From the NCBI GenBank assembly GCA_022833215.1, contig JAIPUZ010000120.1, forward strand, positions 1 through 44,435: a DNA stretch of 44,435 nt. Direction: 5' to 3'. A program made the position numbers and the translations under genes. The notes under the pieces are model-generated. The model ran no database searches and was not told the origin of the DNA. It saw nothing but the letters and a program-made list of their open reading frames with translations. This document shows positions 17,263 to 27,575 of this stretch, in pieces. The DNA comes from Mesorhizobium sp. (GTDB lineage: Bacteria; Pseudomonadota; Alphaproteobacteria; Rhizobiales; Rhizobiaceae). Position 1 is the first letter of the stretch. Every line of letters begins with the position of its first letter.

Positions 17263-18405
17263 ATGAAAAGATTTCTCATCGCGTCCGTCGCGCTGGCGGC
17301 AATGGTGGGCGGTGCGCTCGCCCAGGAGACGATCAGGATCGGCGCGCTCTACAACGTCACGGGCGGCATGTCCTCGCTGGACGGGCCGTCTCTGTATGGC
17401 GCGCAGCTCGCCGCCAAGCAGATCAATGCCGATGGCGGGCTTCTCGGCAAGCAGGTGGAGCTGATCGCGCCCGATGGCAAGACCGACCAGCAGGAAACAG
17501 CCAAGGCCGCGCAGCGCGTGCTGTCGGAAGGCGTGGTGGCGGGCATCGGTCAGTCCGACACCACCTTCGTGATGGCGGGAGCGCCGCTTTTCCAGGAAAA
17601 GGGTGTGCCTTTCGTGACGTCCGGCGCCACGCACCCCAAGCTTCCCGAATGGGTAGGCGATTACATGTTCATGGTGCCCTTCGGCGATGACGACCAGTCC
17701 TTTGCCATTGCCGACTACGCCTATGACAAGCTTGGCGCCCGCAAGGTGGTGGTGTGGACCGACAACTCCATGGATTTCACCAAGGCCCTCAGCGCCTTTT
17801 TCACCGAACGCTTCACCGAAAAGGGTGGTGAAGTGGCGGGCACGGATTCCTTCATGATGGGCGACACCGATTTTTCGGCGCAGATCGCACGCCTGGCCTC
17901 GATCGATCCGAAGCCCGACGCGGTCTTCGTTTCCGCCATTCCTTCCGAAGCCGGCATATCGGTCAAGCAGATCCGCGAGCAGGGCATCACCATGCCGATC
18001 ATTTCCGGCGACGGCTTCGACACCGAGCTGGTGACGACGGTGCCCGGGCCCGAACTTGCAAACGACGTGTATTTCTCGACCCACACCTATCGCGCCGACG
18101 ACCGGCCCGAGGTCGCGAAATTCATCGAGGATTACAAGGCCGAATATGGCCGCGATCCCGAGAACGCCTTCGCTCCGCTCGGCTATGACGCACTGATGCT
18201 GGTGGCCAACGCCATCAGGCGCGCCAATTCCGCCGAGCCCGCCGATATCCAGAAGGCGCTCAAGGAAACGCGCGGCTTCAAGGGCGTCACCGGCGAAATC
18301 AGCTACACCCGCGATTCGATGGTGCCGCCAAAGCCGGTTTCAGTCATCAGCGTCAAGCAGGGCAACTACAAGGTCGAGGAAATCTGGAAACCCGAACAGC
18401 AGTAG
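17263..18405 (+). CDS. Branched-chain amino acid-type ABC substrate-binding protein (LivK-like)
   Basis: 380-residue periplasmic protein of the Leu/Ile/Val-binding (type I) fold. The Sec signal MKRFLIASVALAAMVGGALA is probably cleaved after ALA, and the mature part starts with QETIRIGALYNVTGGMSSLDGPSLYGAQLAAKQINADGG. It has the domain pattern expected for ligand capture and is the only binding protein available for the LivGFHM set, although it is 3 kb away on the other side of two minus-strand genes. A ribosome site AAAGGGGAAGACGGCA precedes ATG 17263. A strong hairpin follows at 18439-18459. Confidence 0.88.
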   Translation: MKRFLIASVALAAMVGGALAQETIRIGALYNVTGGMSSLDGPSLYGAQLAAKQINADGGLLGKQVELIAPDGKTDQQETAKAAQRVLSEGVVAGIGQSDTTFVMAGAPLFQEKGVPFVTSGATHPKLPEWVGDYMFMVPFGDDDQSFAIADYAYDKLGARKVVVWTDNSMDFTKALSAFFTERFTEKGGEVAGTDSFMMGDTDFSAQIARLASIDPKPDAVFVSAIPSEAGISVKQIREQGITMPIISGDGFDTELVTTVPGPELANDVYFSTHTYRADDRPEVAKFIEDYKAEYGRDPENAFAPLGYDALMLVANAIRRANSAEPADIQKALKETRGFKGVTGEISYTRDSMVPPKPVSVISVKQGNYKVEEIWKPEQQ

Positions 18406-18438
18406 CGGCTGGCTTCGCGCAAGACATGTCGAAATCCG

Positions 18439-18459
18439 GCGGGGCCTGAATGGCCCCGC
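18439..18459 (+). terminator. Hairpin after livK-like gene
   Basis: GCGGGGCC (18439-18446) pairs perfectly with GGCCCCGC (18452-18459) around a five-base loop. It lies between the binding-protein gene and the second hydrolase gene, only 25 bases before the latter. Without a real T-run it is more likely a partial terminator or 3' stabiliser of the livK message. Confidence 0.6.
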
Positions 18460-18484
18460 TTGCATTGCAGGAAAGGGTAAAGGG

Positions 18485-19120
18485 ATGAATCAGGGCAGCA
18501 CGCTGGCCTCTTATAGCGGGCGAGATCGCAAGCTGGACGGCCGGCGCACCGTGGTGCTGATCGTGGACGCGCAGAACGCCGAGATTTCGCAGGAGGTACA
18601 GGAGCATCATCCCGAATTCTACGAGCAGGTGCGCAACCGGGCGCTGCCGAACATGCGCCGGCTCATCGACGGGGCGCGCCGTCACGGCGCGGAGATCGTC
18701 TACACGGTGATCGAGTCGCTGACCCGCGACGGCCGTGACCGCTCGCTGGATCACAAGCTTTCCAACATCCACATTCCTCGCGGCTCGCCACTGGCCAGGG
18801 TGATCGACGAAGTCGCTCCGGCCGAGGACGACATCATCCTGCCCAAGACCTCGTCCGGCGTTTTCAATTCGACCAATATCGACTATGTGCTGCGCAATCT
18901 CGGCGCCGAGAACGTCGTGGTGGCCGGCTTTCTCACCGATCAGTGCGTGGACATGGCTATCCGCGATGGCGCCGACCGGGGCTACTACATGGTCTGCGCC
19001 ACCGACGCCTGCGCCTCATATTCGCAGGAGCGGCATGAGGGCGCCCTGCGCGCCTTCGCCGGCTATTGCCGCCTGCAACGGATCGACGAGGTTCTGGCCG
19101 ATTTCGAAAGCCGGAATTGA
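18485..19120 (+). CDS. Isochorismatase-family cysteine hydrolase (copy 2)
   Basis: 211 residues, paralogous to the hydrolase at 14221. The triad again reads D28 (LIVDAQN), K121 (LPKTSSGVFNST) and C154 (GFLTDQCVD), at identical residue numbers, and 17 of 24 residues match in the YTV-E-T-DGRDRSLD-KLSN stretch. It differs at the residues just after the nucleophile (CVDMAIRD against CVDHTIRD). That leaves room for a different but related substrate or a stacked second step. Start ATG 18485 follows GGAAAGGGTAAAGGG. Co-transcribed with livK through the hairpin. Confidence 0.85.
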   Translation: MNQGSTLASYSGRDRKLDGRRTVVLIVDAQNAEISQEVQEHHPEFYEQVRNRALPNMRRLIDGARRHGAEIVYTVIESLTRDGRDRSLDHKLSNIHIPRGSPLARVIDEVAPAEDDIILPKTSSGVFNSTNIDYVLRNLGAENVVVAGFLTDQCVDMAIRDGADRGYYMVCATDACASYSQERHEGALRAFAGYCRLQRIDEVLADFESRN

Positions 19121-19236
19121 TGGCGATATCGCCCCATAATTCTCGGTAAAGCGTGTCGGATCCGGACCAGATCCGGGAGGATTTGTGCATCTCCGGATGC
19201 CCCGAGACGAACTTCGGCGGCGCCCGCAAGCGCGGC

Positions 19237-20826
19237 TCATTCCATGGCGTCGAGGGCACGCCTGTGCCGGTGCATTTCCAGGAAGATGCGATAGTCGCGG
19301 TCGAACCGGACGGCGGCTTGCCTGTTCGGCGCCCGGTGCCGTCCGTTCTGCTGCATGCCGATGCAGGCTGCGGCGAGGTCGGGATAAAGTCCGGCCGCCG
19401 TCGCCGCCAGACTGGCCGTGCCGGTGAGCACGGAATCGTCCGACAGCGGCTCGACCACGGTGCAGCCGGTGGCGTCGGCATAGAGCTCCATCAGCAGCGG
19501 GTTTCTCGTGTGCCCTCCGGTCACATGCAGCGTGTCGATCACATAGCCGTTGTCGTTCATCGTTTCGAGCACGTGGCGAACGCCGAGCGCGATGGAGACG
19601 GCGGTGCGCCAATAAAGCCGGCACAGCCCGTCGAACGAGGCGTCGAGCGTCAGGCCGCTGATGACGCCGAGCGCGTGCGGATCGGCCAGCGGCGAGCGGT
19701 TGCCGTGGAAATCCGGCAGCACATGCAGGCGGCCGGCAAGATCGGGACCTTCGGCCGCGCGCAACTCCATGATGCGGTCCACGATCCGCGCATGCATCGC
19801 GACATCCGGCTCGCCGCCCGCGCCGTGGCAGCGGATGATATGGTCGAGCAGCGCGCCGGTGGCCGACTGGCCACCCTCCGTCAGCCACAGACCCGGCAAC
19901 GCCGCGCCGAAGTAAGGCCCCCAGAATCCGGCGAAGGGCTGCGGTTCGGGCGACAGGGCCATGACGCAGCTCGACGTGCCGGCAATCAGCGCAAGGTGGC
20001 GGCCGATGCCGGACGCGTCGCCGGCGAAGCGTCCCAGCACGCCGAGCGCCCCGGCATACGCGTCGATGACCCCGGTGCCGACCACGCAGTCCCGCGTCAG
20101 GCCAAGCGCATCGGCCGCCCCGGCCGACAGCGCGCCGAGGCTGGCTCCCACCGGGCTGGCGCGCTGCGGCAGGTTCGCCCGCCCGAACAGATCGCCGAGG
20201 CCGATCCGGTCGAAGAAATCGGGACGCCATGGCTCGTCTTCGTGGGCGAGATAGGTCCATTTCGCGGTGAGCGTGCATTGCGAGCGCGCCACCGATCCGG
20301 TTGCCTTCCACGAGAGGAAGTCGGCGAGGTCGAAAAAATACCCGGCCTGCGCCCAGCTTTGCGGCAGGTGGCGCTTCAGCCACATCAGCTTCGGCGTCGC
20401 CATCTCGGGCGACATGACGCCGCCGATGAAGTCCAGCACGGCATGACCCGTCTGCGTGCATTCATCGGCTTCGGCGATGGCGCGATGGTCGAGCCAGACA
20501 ATGGTGTCCCAGCGGCGGTCGCCGCCGGTCGAAACGCTGACCTGCCCGCCTTGCCGGTCCCGCGCCACCAGCGAGCAGGTGGCATCGAAGGCCAGCCCGA
20601 CGATTTCGTGCGGTGCGATTTCAGCCTTTTCGCGCGCCGCGCGCACGGCCCTGCAGACGGCCCGCCAGATGTCTTCCGAATCGTGCTCGGCATGATTGGG
20701 AAGGGGCTGGTGCATGGCGATGGGACAGGCGGCGCGGCCGAGCGGGACGCCGTTGCGGTCGAATATTCCGGCACGCGCGCTGCCCGTGCCAACATCGACA
20801 GCACAGACATATCCGCTCTTCAACAC
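19237..20826 (-). CDS. FGGY-family carbohydrate kinase, probably pentulose kinase
   Basis: 529-residue ASKHA-fold sugar kinase. The N-terminal phosphate-binding motif is VDVGTGSARAGIFDRNG (from residue 10). The mid-protein TGVIDAYAGALGVLG probably holds the catalytic aspartate, and the C-terminal FGGY block contains VTGGHTRNPLLMELYADATGCTV. The closest family by eye is the D-ribulose/ribitol kinase branch rather than classical XylB. I start at GTG 20826 (MLKSGYVCAVD), with TTG 20823 possible; the frame stays open upstream to 21231 but that overlaps mtlK and has no kinase features. Last gene of the smo operon. It would phosphorylate the ketose made by the polyol dehydrogenases. Confidence 0.8.
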   Translation of the reverse strand: MLKSGYVCAVDVGTGSARAGIFDRNGVPLGRAACPIAMHQPLPNHAEHDSEDIWRAVCRAVRAAREKAEIAPHEIVGLAFDATCSLVARDRQGGQVSVSTGGDRRWDTIVWLDHRAIAEADECTQTGHAVLDFIGGVMSPEMATPKLMWLKRHLPQSWAQAGYFFDLADFLSWKATGSVARSQCTLTAKWTYLAHEDEPWRPDFFDRIGLGDLFGRANLPQRASPVGASLGALSAGAADALGLTRDCVVGTGVIDAYAGALGVLGRFAGDASGIGRHLALIAGTSSCVMALSPEPQPFAGFWGPYFGAALPGLWLTEGGQSATGALLDHIIRCHGAGGEPDVAMHARIVDRIMELRAAEGPDLAGRLHVLPDFHGNRSPLADPHALGVISGLTLDASFDGLCRLYWRTAVSIALGVRHVLETMNDNGYVIDTLHVTGGHTRNPLLMELYADATGCTVVEPLSDDSVLTGTASLAATAAGLYPDLAAACIGMQQNGRHRAPNRQAAVRFDRDYRIFLEMHRHRRALDAME

Positions 20827-20953
20827 GCCGCTCTCTCGTTCACACGCCCGCAAGGCCGGCCATCGCAACTGCCGGCGACTATAGAGGCCGGATCGGGCGA
20901 AGCAAGCGGTGAAGGAGGATGGGAGCGAGCCCGGCGCTACGGCAAGCCCGGCT

Positions 20954-22429
20954 TCATGGGCTCGACAAATAGCGGCGCAGGGTTTCGCGTGCGCCGTTCG
21001 CCCACAGGTCCCGCAAGGCCGTGGCGAAGGCCGCCGAGAAGACGGGTGACCGCCCCACCTCGCCGTAGATGTCTTCCATCGCCAGCCATGCGCCGGGGTC
21101 GCTGCGGGCGGCCTTGGCGGTTGCCTGCATGCGGTCCCAGTTCGGATCGTTCGGCTCGATGGCGGCGCCGGAATCCGTGGTGCCGAAGCAGTAACGGCAC
21201 CACAGGGCGGATTCGAGCGCCAGCCCGGCAATGCCCTTGCCGGCCTTCAGCCGGTCGGCAATGGTGGGGATGATGAATTTGGGCTGGCGATTGGAGCCGT
21301 CGAGGCACAGCCGACGCACCGTGTCGCCGATCTTCGGGTTGGAAAAGCGCCTTTCGATAAGCCGGTAGTAATCCTCGAGGCTGGTGTCTGGCACCGGCGG
21401 CACGGTCGGGATGATTTCCTCATGCTCGACTTTGGCCAGGAAATCGCGCACCAGCTTCTCCTGCATGGCCTCGTGGACGAAGTGGATGTCCATCAGCCCG
21501 GCGGGATAGGCGATGGCTGCGTGCCCGCCATTGAGGATGCGTATCTTCATCAGTTCGTAGGGCGCCACGTCGGCAACGAATTGCACGCCAGCCTGTTCCA
21601 GCGGCGGACGCCCGGCGGTGAAGCGGTCTTCCAGCACCCATTGCCGGAAGGGCTCGCAGAAAACCGGCCAATTGTCCTCGACCCCGAAATCGTCCGCCAG
21701 CATCGCGCGCTCCCGGTCGGTGGTCGCGGGCGTGATGCGGTCGACCATGCTGTTCGGGAACGCGACGGTCCGCGCCACCCAGTCCGCGAGTTCCTCATCG
21801 ACCAGCCGGGCGAGCCCGATCACGCCGTCGGCGGTCACCCGGCCATTGTGGGGGATGTTGTCGCAGGACATCACCGTGAAGGGCACGATGCCGGCGGTCC
21901 TGCGCCGCATCAGCCCGGCCAGTATGAGTCCGAATACGGTCTTCGGGCTGGCGATATTCGCGGCATCGGCCACGATGCCGGGATGGGTAGGGTCGAAATG
22001 GCCGGACGCCGGATCGATGAAATAGCCGCCCTCGGTGATGGTCAGGGAAACGATACGGATCGCCGGGTCGGCCAGCCGCCCGATGATGGCGGCGGTATCT
22101 CCCGGCATGATGAAATCGACCATCGCGCCGGTAACGCGCGCGCCGATATGGTCCTCGTCCTGCTCGACCACCGTCGTCAGCCAGTCCTGCTCCATGAGTT
22201 TGTCGCGGCCTGCCCTCTCGCCTTCGAACACGCCGGCCCCGACCAGCGCCCAGTCATGGCCGATGCCGGCGCTGAACAGCTCGTCCAGATAGACGGCCTG
22301 ATGCGAACGGTGGAAATTGCCGACGCCGAAATGCAGGATGCCGGGGCTCAGCCTGTCGCGCTCGTAGCGCGGCCTTGCCACTCCGGCGGGAAGTGCTGCG
22401 AGGGTTTTCAACGACAGCTTGACGGTCAT
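20954..22429 (-). CDS. mtlK: Mannitol 2-dehydrogenase-family polyol dehydrogenase
   Basis: 491 residues of the long-chain polyol-specific dehydrogenase family (mannitol dehydrogenase, fructuronate reductase). The NAD-binding opening is GILHFGVGNFHRSHQAVYLDEL. The catalytic lysine lies in MKIRILNGGHAAIAYPAG, the family K-x4-N-x2-H motif. It oxidises mannitol to fructose, and related members act on arabitol. Start ATG 22429 has AAAGGA upstream. Placed between smoS and the kinase exactly as in the Rhodobacter-type polyol operon. Confidence 0.87.
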   Translation of the reverse strand: MTVKLSLKTLAALPAGVARPRYERDRLSPGILHFGVGNFHRSHQAVYLDELFSAGIGHDWALVGAGVFEGERAGRDKLMEQDWLTTVVEQDEDHIGARVTGAMVDFIMPGDTAAIIGRLADPAIRIVSLTITEGGYFIDPASGHFDPTHPGIVADAANIASPKTVFGLILAGLMRRRTAGIVPFTVMSCDNIPHNGRVTADGVIGLARLVDEELADWVARTVAFPNSMVDRITPATTDRERAMLADDFGVEDNWPVFCEPFRQWVLEDRFTAGRPPLEQAGVQFVADVAPYELMKIRILNGGHAAIAYPAGLMDIHFVHEAMQEKLVRDFLAKVEHEEIIPTVPPVPDTSLEDYYRLIERRFSNPKIGDTVRRLCLDGSNRQPKFIIPTIADRLKAGKGIAGLALESALWCRYCFGTTDSGAAIEPNDPNWDRMQATAKAARSDPGAWLAMEDIYGEVGRSPVFSAAFATALRDLWANGARETLRRYLSSP

Positions 22430-22445
22430 GACTGCGTTTCCTTTC

Positions 22446-22489
22446 AAAAGCCGGCTACGGGCCGAGGGCCAAAAGCCGGCCACGGGCCG
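22446..22489. repeat. Tandem repeat with 25-base period between smoS and mtlK
   Basis: AAAAGCCGGCTACGGGCCG (22446-22464) is repeated as AAAAGCCGGCCACGGGCCG (22471-22489), 18 of 19 bases alike. It fills most of the 69-base spacer. Function unknown; it could be a slippage product or a structural spacer. Confidence 0.7.
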
Positions 22490-22498
22490 GGAAGACCC

Positions 22499-23269
22499 TC
22501 AGCTCATCCAGTTGCCGCCATCGACGTTGTAGGTCTGGGCGACGATGTAGTCGGCCTCGGCGCTGGCGAGGAACACGGCCATGCCGGCCAGATCCTGCGC
22601 CGTGCCCATGCGCCCGTAGGGCACGGCCGCGCCGACCAGACGCTTCTTCTCGCCGAGCGGACGGTTCTCATATTTTGCAAAGAGGGAATCGACGTGATCC
22701 CAGTGCTCTCCATCGACCACGCCGGGCGCGATGGCGTTGACGTTGATGCCGTGCCTGATCAGGTCGAGCCCGGCCGACTGGGTGATGGAGATCACCGCCG
22801 CCTTGCTGGCGCAGTACACCGCCACCAGCGGCTCGCCGCGCCGCCCCGCCTGGCTTGCCATGTTGATGATCTTGCCGCCCTTGGCCCGCGCGATCATCGA
22901 GCGCGCCGCCGCCTGAAGCATGAACAGGGTGCCGGCGACGTTGACGGAGAAAAGCTTCCCGTAGCTCGCCCGGCTGATCTCCACGATGGGCGCGAGGTCG
23001 AACAGCGCGGCGTTATTGACGAGAATGTCGATGCCGCCGGTCTTCCGCTCGACCGACTTGATCGCGGCGTCGATTGAAGCCTGATCGGTCACGTCGAGAT
23101 GGATCGCGTAAGCGGCGGGACCAAGCTCCGCCGCGGTGGTTTCGGCGGCCTGATGGTCGATGTCGGCGATGGCGACCGTCGCCCCTTCACGGATATAGGC
23201 TTCGGCGAAAGCCCGGCCGATGCCGCGGGCCGAACCTGTGATAAGCGCCGACTTGCCTTGCAGACGCAT
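22499..23269 (-). CDS. smoS: Sorbitol dehydrogenase (short-chain dehydrogenase) SmoS
   Basis: 256-residue classical short-chain dehydrogenase. The cofactor motif is TGSARGIG (11-18), the structural NNAA is 85-88, and the catalytic residues are S139, Y152 and K156. D36 in the IADID turn indicates NAD rather than NADP. Length and catalytic spacing match the galactitol/sorbitol dehydrogenase of Rhodobacter-type smo operons, which converts sorbitol to fructose. Its ATG directly follows the smoK stop (TGAATG), so translation is coupled. Confidence 0.87.
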   Translation of the reverse strand: MRLQGKSALITGSARGIGRAFAEAYIREGATVAIADIDHQAAETTAAELGPAAYAIHLDVTDQASIDAAIKSVERKTGGIDILVNNAALFDLAPIVEISRASYGKLFSVNVAGTLFMLQAAARSMIARAKGGKIINMASQAGRRGEPLVAVYCASKAAVISITQSAGLDLIRHGINVNAIAPGVVDGEHWDHVDSLFAKYENRPLGEKKRLVGAAVPYGRMGTAQDLAGMAVFLASAEADYIVAQTYNVDGGNWMS

Positions 23270-24268
<999 letters not shown>

Positions 24269-24292
24269 GAAACGACTCCGAGCGGTGCTGGA

Positions 24293-25117
24293 CTATTTGA
24301 CGGCGCCGAAGGTCAGACCCCGCACCAGTTGCTTCTGGCTGAACCAGCCCAGCACCAGTATCGGCGCGATGGCCAGCGTGGAGGCGGCCGACAGCTTGGC
24401 CCAGAACAGGCCCTGAGGGCTTGAGAACGAGACGATGAAAGCCGTCAGCGGCGCCGCATTCGTGGTGGTGAGCCGGATCGTCCAGAACGCCTCGTTCCAG
24501 GCGAGGATGATGTTGAGGAGCAGCGTCGAGGCGATGCCGGGCACGGCCATCGGCGTCAGCACATAGACGATCTCGCCCCACAGCGTGGCACCGTCCATGC
24601 GCGCGGCCTCGAGGATCTCGCCGGGGATCTCGCGGAAATAGGTGTAGAGCATCCACACCACGATCGGCAGGTTGATGAGCATCAGCATCACCGTGAGCCC
24701 GATGCGGCTGTCGAGCAGGCCCCAGTCGCGAAAGATCAGATACATGGGAACGAGAACGGCCACCGCCGGCATCATCTTGGTGGACAGCATCCACATCAGG
24801 ATGTCCTTGGTGCGCCTTGTCGGTGAAAAGGCCATCGACCAGGCCGCCGGTATGGCCACGAGCAACGCAAGAATGGTCGAGCCGACCGCGATGATCACCG
24901 AGTTCATGAACGGCTTGAAGTAATTGTATTGCGACTGGACCTCGCGATAGCTCTCCAGCGTGCCCGAGGGCACAAGGTTGAACCCGGCGATCGCCTCCGT
25001 TTCGGATTTGAAGCTGGTGACGATGGTGTAGAGGATCGGGAAGAAGATCAGCAGGGCAACGATCCATGCCGCGATCGTCCAGCCGAGTTTCGTGCCGGTG
25101 GGAACGGTGCGGGCCAT
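24293..25117 (-). CDS. smoG: Polyol ABC importer permease SmoG
   Basis: 274-residue MalG-type permease with six predicted helices (for example WTIAAWIVALLIFFPILYTI at the N-terminus). The ATPase-coupling loop is EIPGEILEAARMDGATLWGEIVYVLTPMAVPG. The chosen ATG 25117 has an excellent ribosome site (AGGAGGACAGAA); an in-frame upstream start at 25150 overlaps smoF. Second permease of the importer. Confidence 0.88.
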   Translation of the reverse strand: MARTVPTGTKLGWTIAAWIVALLIFFPILYTIVTSFKSETEAIAGFNLVPSGTLESYREVQSQYNYFKPFMNSVIIAVGSTILALLVAIPAAWSMAFSPTRRTKDILMWMLSTKMMPAVAVLVPMYLIFRDWGLLDSRIGLTVMLMLINLPIVVWMLYTYFREIPGEILEAARMDGATLWGEIVYVLTPMAVPGIASTLLLNIILAWNEAFWTIRLTTTNAAPLTAFIVSFSSPQGLFWAKLSAASTLAIAPILVLGWFSQKQLVRGLTFGAVK

Positions 25118-25127
25118 TTCTGTCCTC

Positions 25128-26000
25128 CTATCTGTCCAGGTTCCTGCCAACCGCGCGCATCAGGAAGATGGCGACGATGTTGGCGAGAACCACGGCGATG
25201 ATGCCGCCGGCGGAGGCCCCGCCGACGTCGTAGCCGAGCAGCGCGGTGCGATAGATCAGGAACGGCAGGTTGGTCGAGGCGTAGCCCGGACCGCCATTGG
25301 TGGTGACCAGGATTTCCGCGTAGATGCCGAGCAGGAAGATGGTCTGGATCAGGATCACCACCGTGATCGCGCGCGCCATGTGCGGCAGCGTGAGGTAGAT
25401 GAACCGGCTCACGGGCCCGGCGCCGTCCATCTCGGCCGCCTCCTTCTGCTCGCCGTCGAGCGACTGCAGCGAGGTCAGCAGGATCAGCGTGGCGAAGGGC
25501 AGCCATTGCCAGGCGACGATCAGGATGATCGAAAACAGCGGATATTGCGCGAACCAGTCGATCGGCCGCAGCCCGACGGCGCGGGCGATGTCGGCAAACA
25601 CGCCATAGCCGGGGTGCATGAGCATGTTCTTCCACACCAGCGCCGCCACCGGCGGCATGACGAAGAACGGCGATATGACCAGAATGCGCACGATGCCCTG
25701 TCCGAAGATCGGCTGGTCGAGCAGCAGCGCCAGCGCTATGCCGCCGATCACCGTGATCAGCAGCACGCCCACCACGATGACCAGCGTGTTCCAGATCGAC
25801 TGGAAGAAGGCCGGGTCGGTATAGAAGAAGCGATAGTTGAACAGGCCGCCGAAGCTGACATTCGCCGGGTTCAGCAGGTTGTAGTTCTGGAACGAGAACC
25901 ACAGCGTCATGGCCAGCGGCACCACCATCCAGACCAGCAGCAGGATGACCGATGGCAGCATCATGAAGCGGGCAAGCGTGCGTGTCTGTCGGGTGGCCAT
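25128..26000 (-). CDS. smoF: Polyol ABC importer permease SmoF
   Basis: 290-residue MalF-type permease without the long periplasmic loop of enterobacterial MalF. The N-terminal helix is FMMLPSVILLLVWMVVPLAMTLWFS, and the coupling loop is SLDGEQKEAAEMDGAGPVSRFIYLTLPHMARA. ATG 26000 is preferred; GTG 26009 is in frame three codons upstream, and neither has a strong ribosome site. A 10-bp GC hairpin separates it from smoE. Confidence 0.86.
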   Translation of the reverse strand: MATRQTRTLARFMMLPSVILLLVWMVVPLAMTLWFSFQNYNLLNPANVSFGGLFNYRFFYTDPAFFQSIWNTLVIVVGVLLITVIGGIALALLLDQPIFGQGIVRILVISPFFVMPPVAALVWKNMLMHPGYGVFADIARAVGLRPIDWFAQYPLFSIILIVAWQWLPFATLILLTSLQSLDGEQKEAAEMDGAGPVSRFIYLTLPHMARAITVVILIQTIFLLGIYAEILVTTNGGPGYASTNLPFLIYRTALLGYDVGGASAGGIIAVVLANIVAIFLMRAVGRNLDR

Positions 26001-26043
26001 GGGGATCACCGCTGGGTCGAACAGTTTCGATAGGGTCGAAGGT

Positions 26044-26071
26044 GGCCGCCCGGACTGGGAACCGGGCGGCC
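26044..26071 (-). terminator. Hairpin between smoE and smoF
   Basis: GGCCGCCCGG (26044-26053) pairs perfectly with CCGGGCGGCC (26062-26071) around eight bases. It follows the smoE stop by about 20 bases and precedes the permease gene. There is no T-run, so an intercistronic stabiliser or attenuator that raises binding-protein yield is likelier than full termination. Confidence 0.65.
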
Positions 26072-26090
26072 AGGGCGCTGGGAGGCGGCC

Positions 26091-27401
<1,311 letters not shown>

Positions 27402-27426
27402 CAAAAAATCCTCCCAAGCCAAGATG

Positions 27427-27477
27427 AGCATTTGCCTTGGCATTGGGCAATTATTCATTCAAAGTGATTTATGTCAA
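27427..27477 (-). promoter_or_regulatory. smoE promoter with SmoC operator candidate
   Basis: Read on the minus strand: -35 TTGACA (27477-27472), 16-base spacer, -10 AATAAT (27455-27450), a near-consensus sigma-70 promoter. Overlapping the -10 edge and start point is an inverted repeat TTGCC-N9-GGCAA (27432-27450), extended by AGCATTTGCC (27427-27436), which recurs exactly at 28618-28627 upstream of smoC. Confidence 0.65.
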
Positions 27478-27575
27478 GCCGGATTCACCCCATGCACCGG
27501 AACACGACGCAAACGGGCGGTCTCGCTGGCGCAGGCACGCCGGCGCCCGGATCGTCACGGGTCGGGAAGGTGAAG

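Noticed and set aside
19122-19133. Palindrome GGCGATATCGCC right after the second hydrolase gene
   Set aside because: Perfect, but only 12 bases with no loop or T-run, so it is a poor terminator; probably chance in GC-rich DNA.
19153-21273. A 706-codon open frame on the plus strand
   Set aside because: Antisense to the FGGY kinase gene; no recognisable motif, composition typical of a shadow frame.
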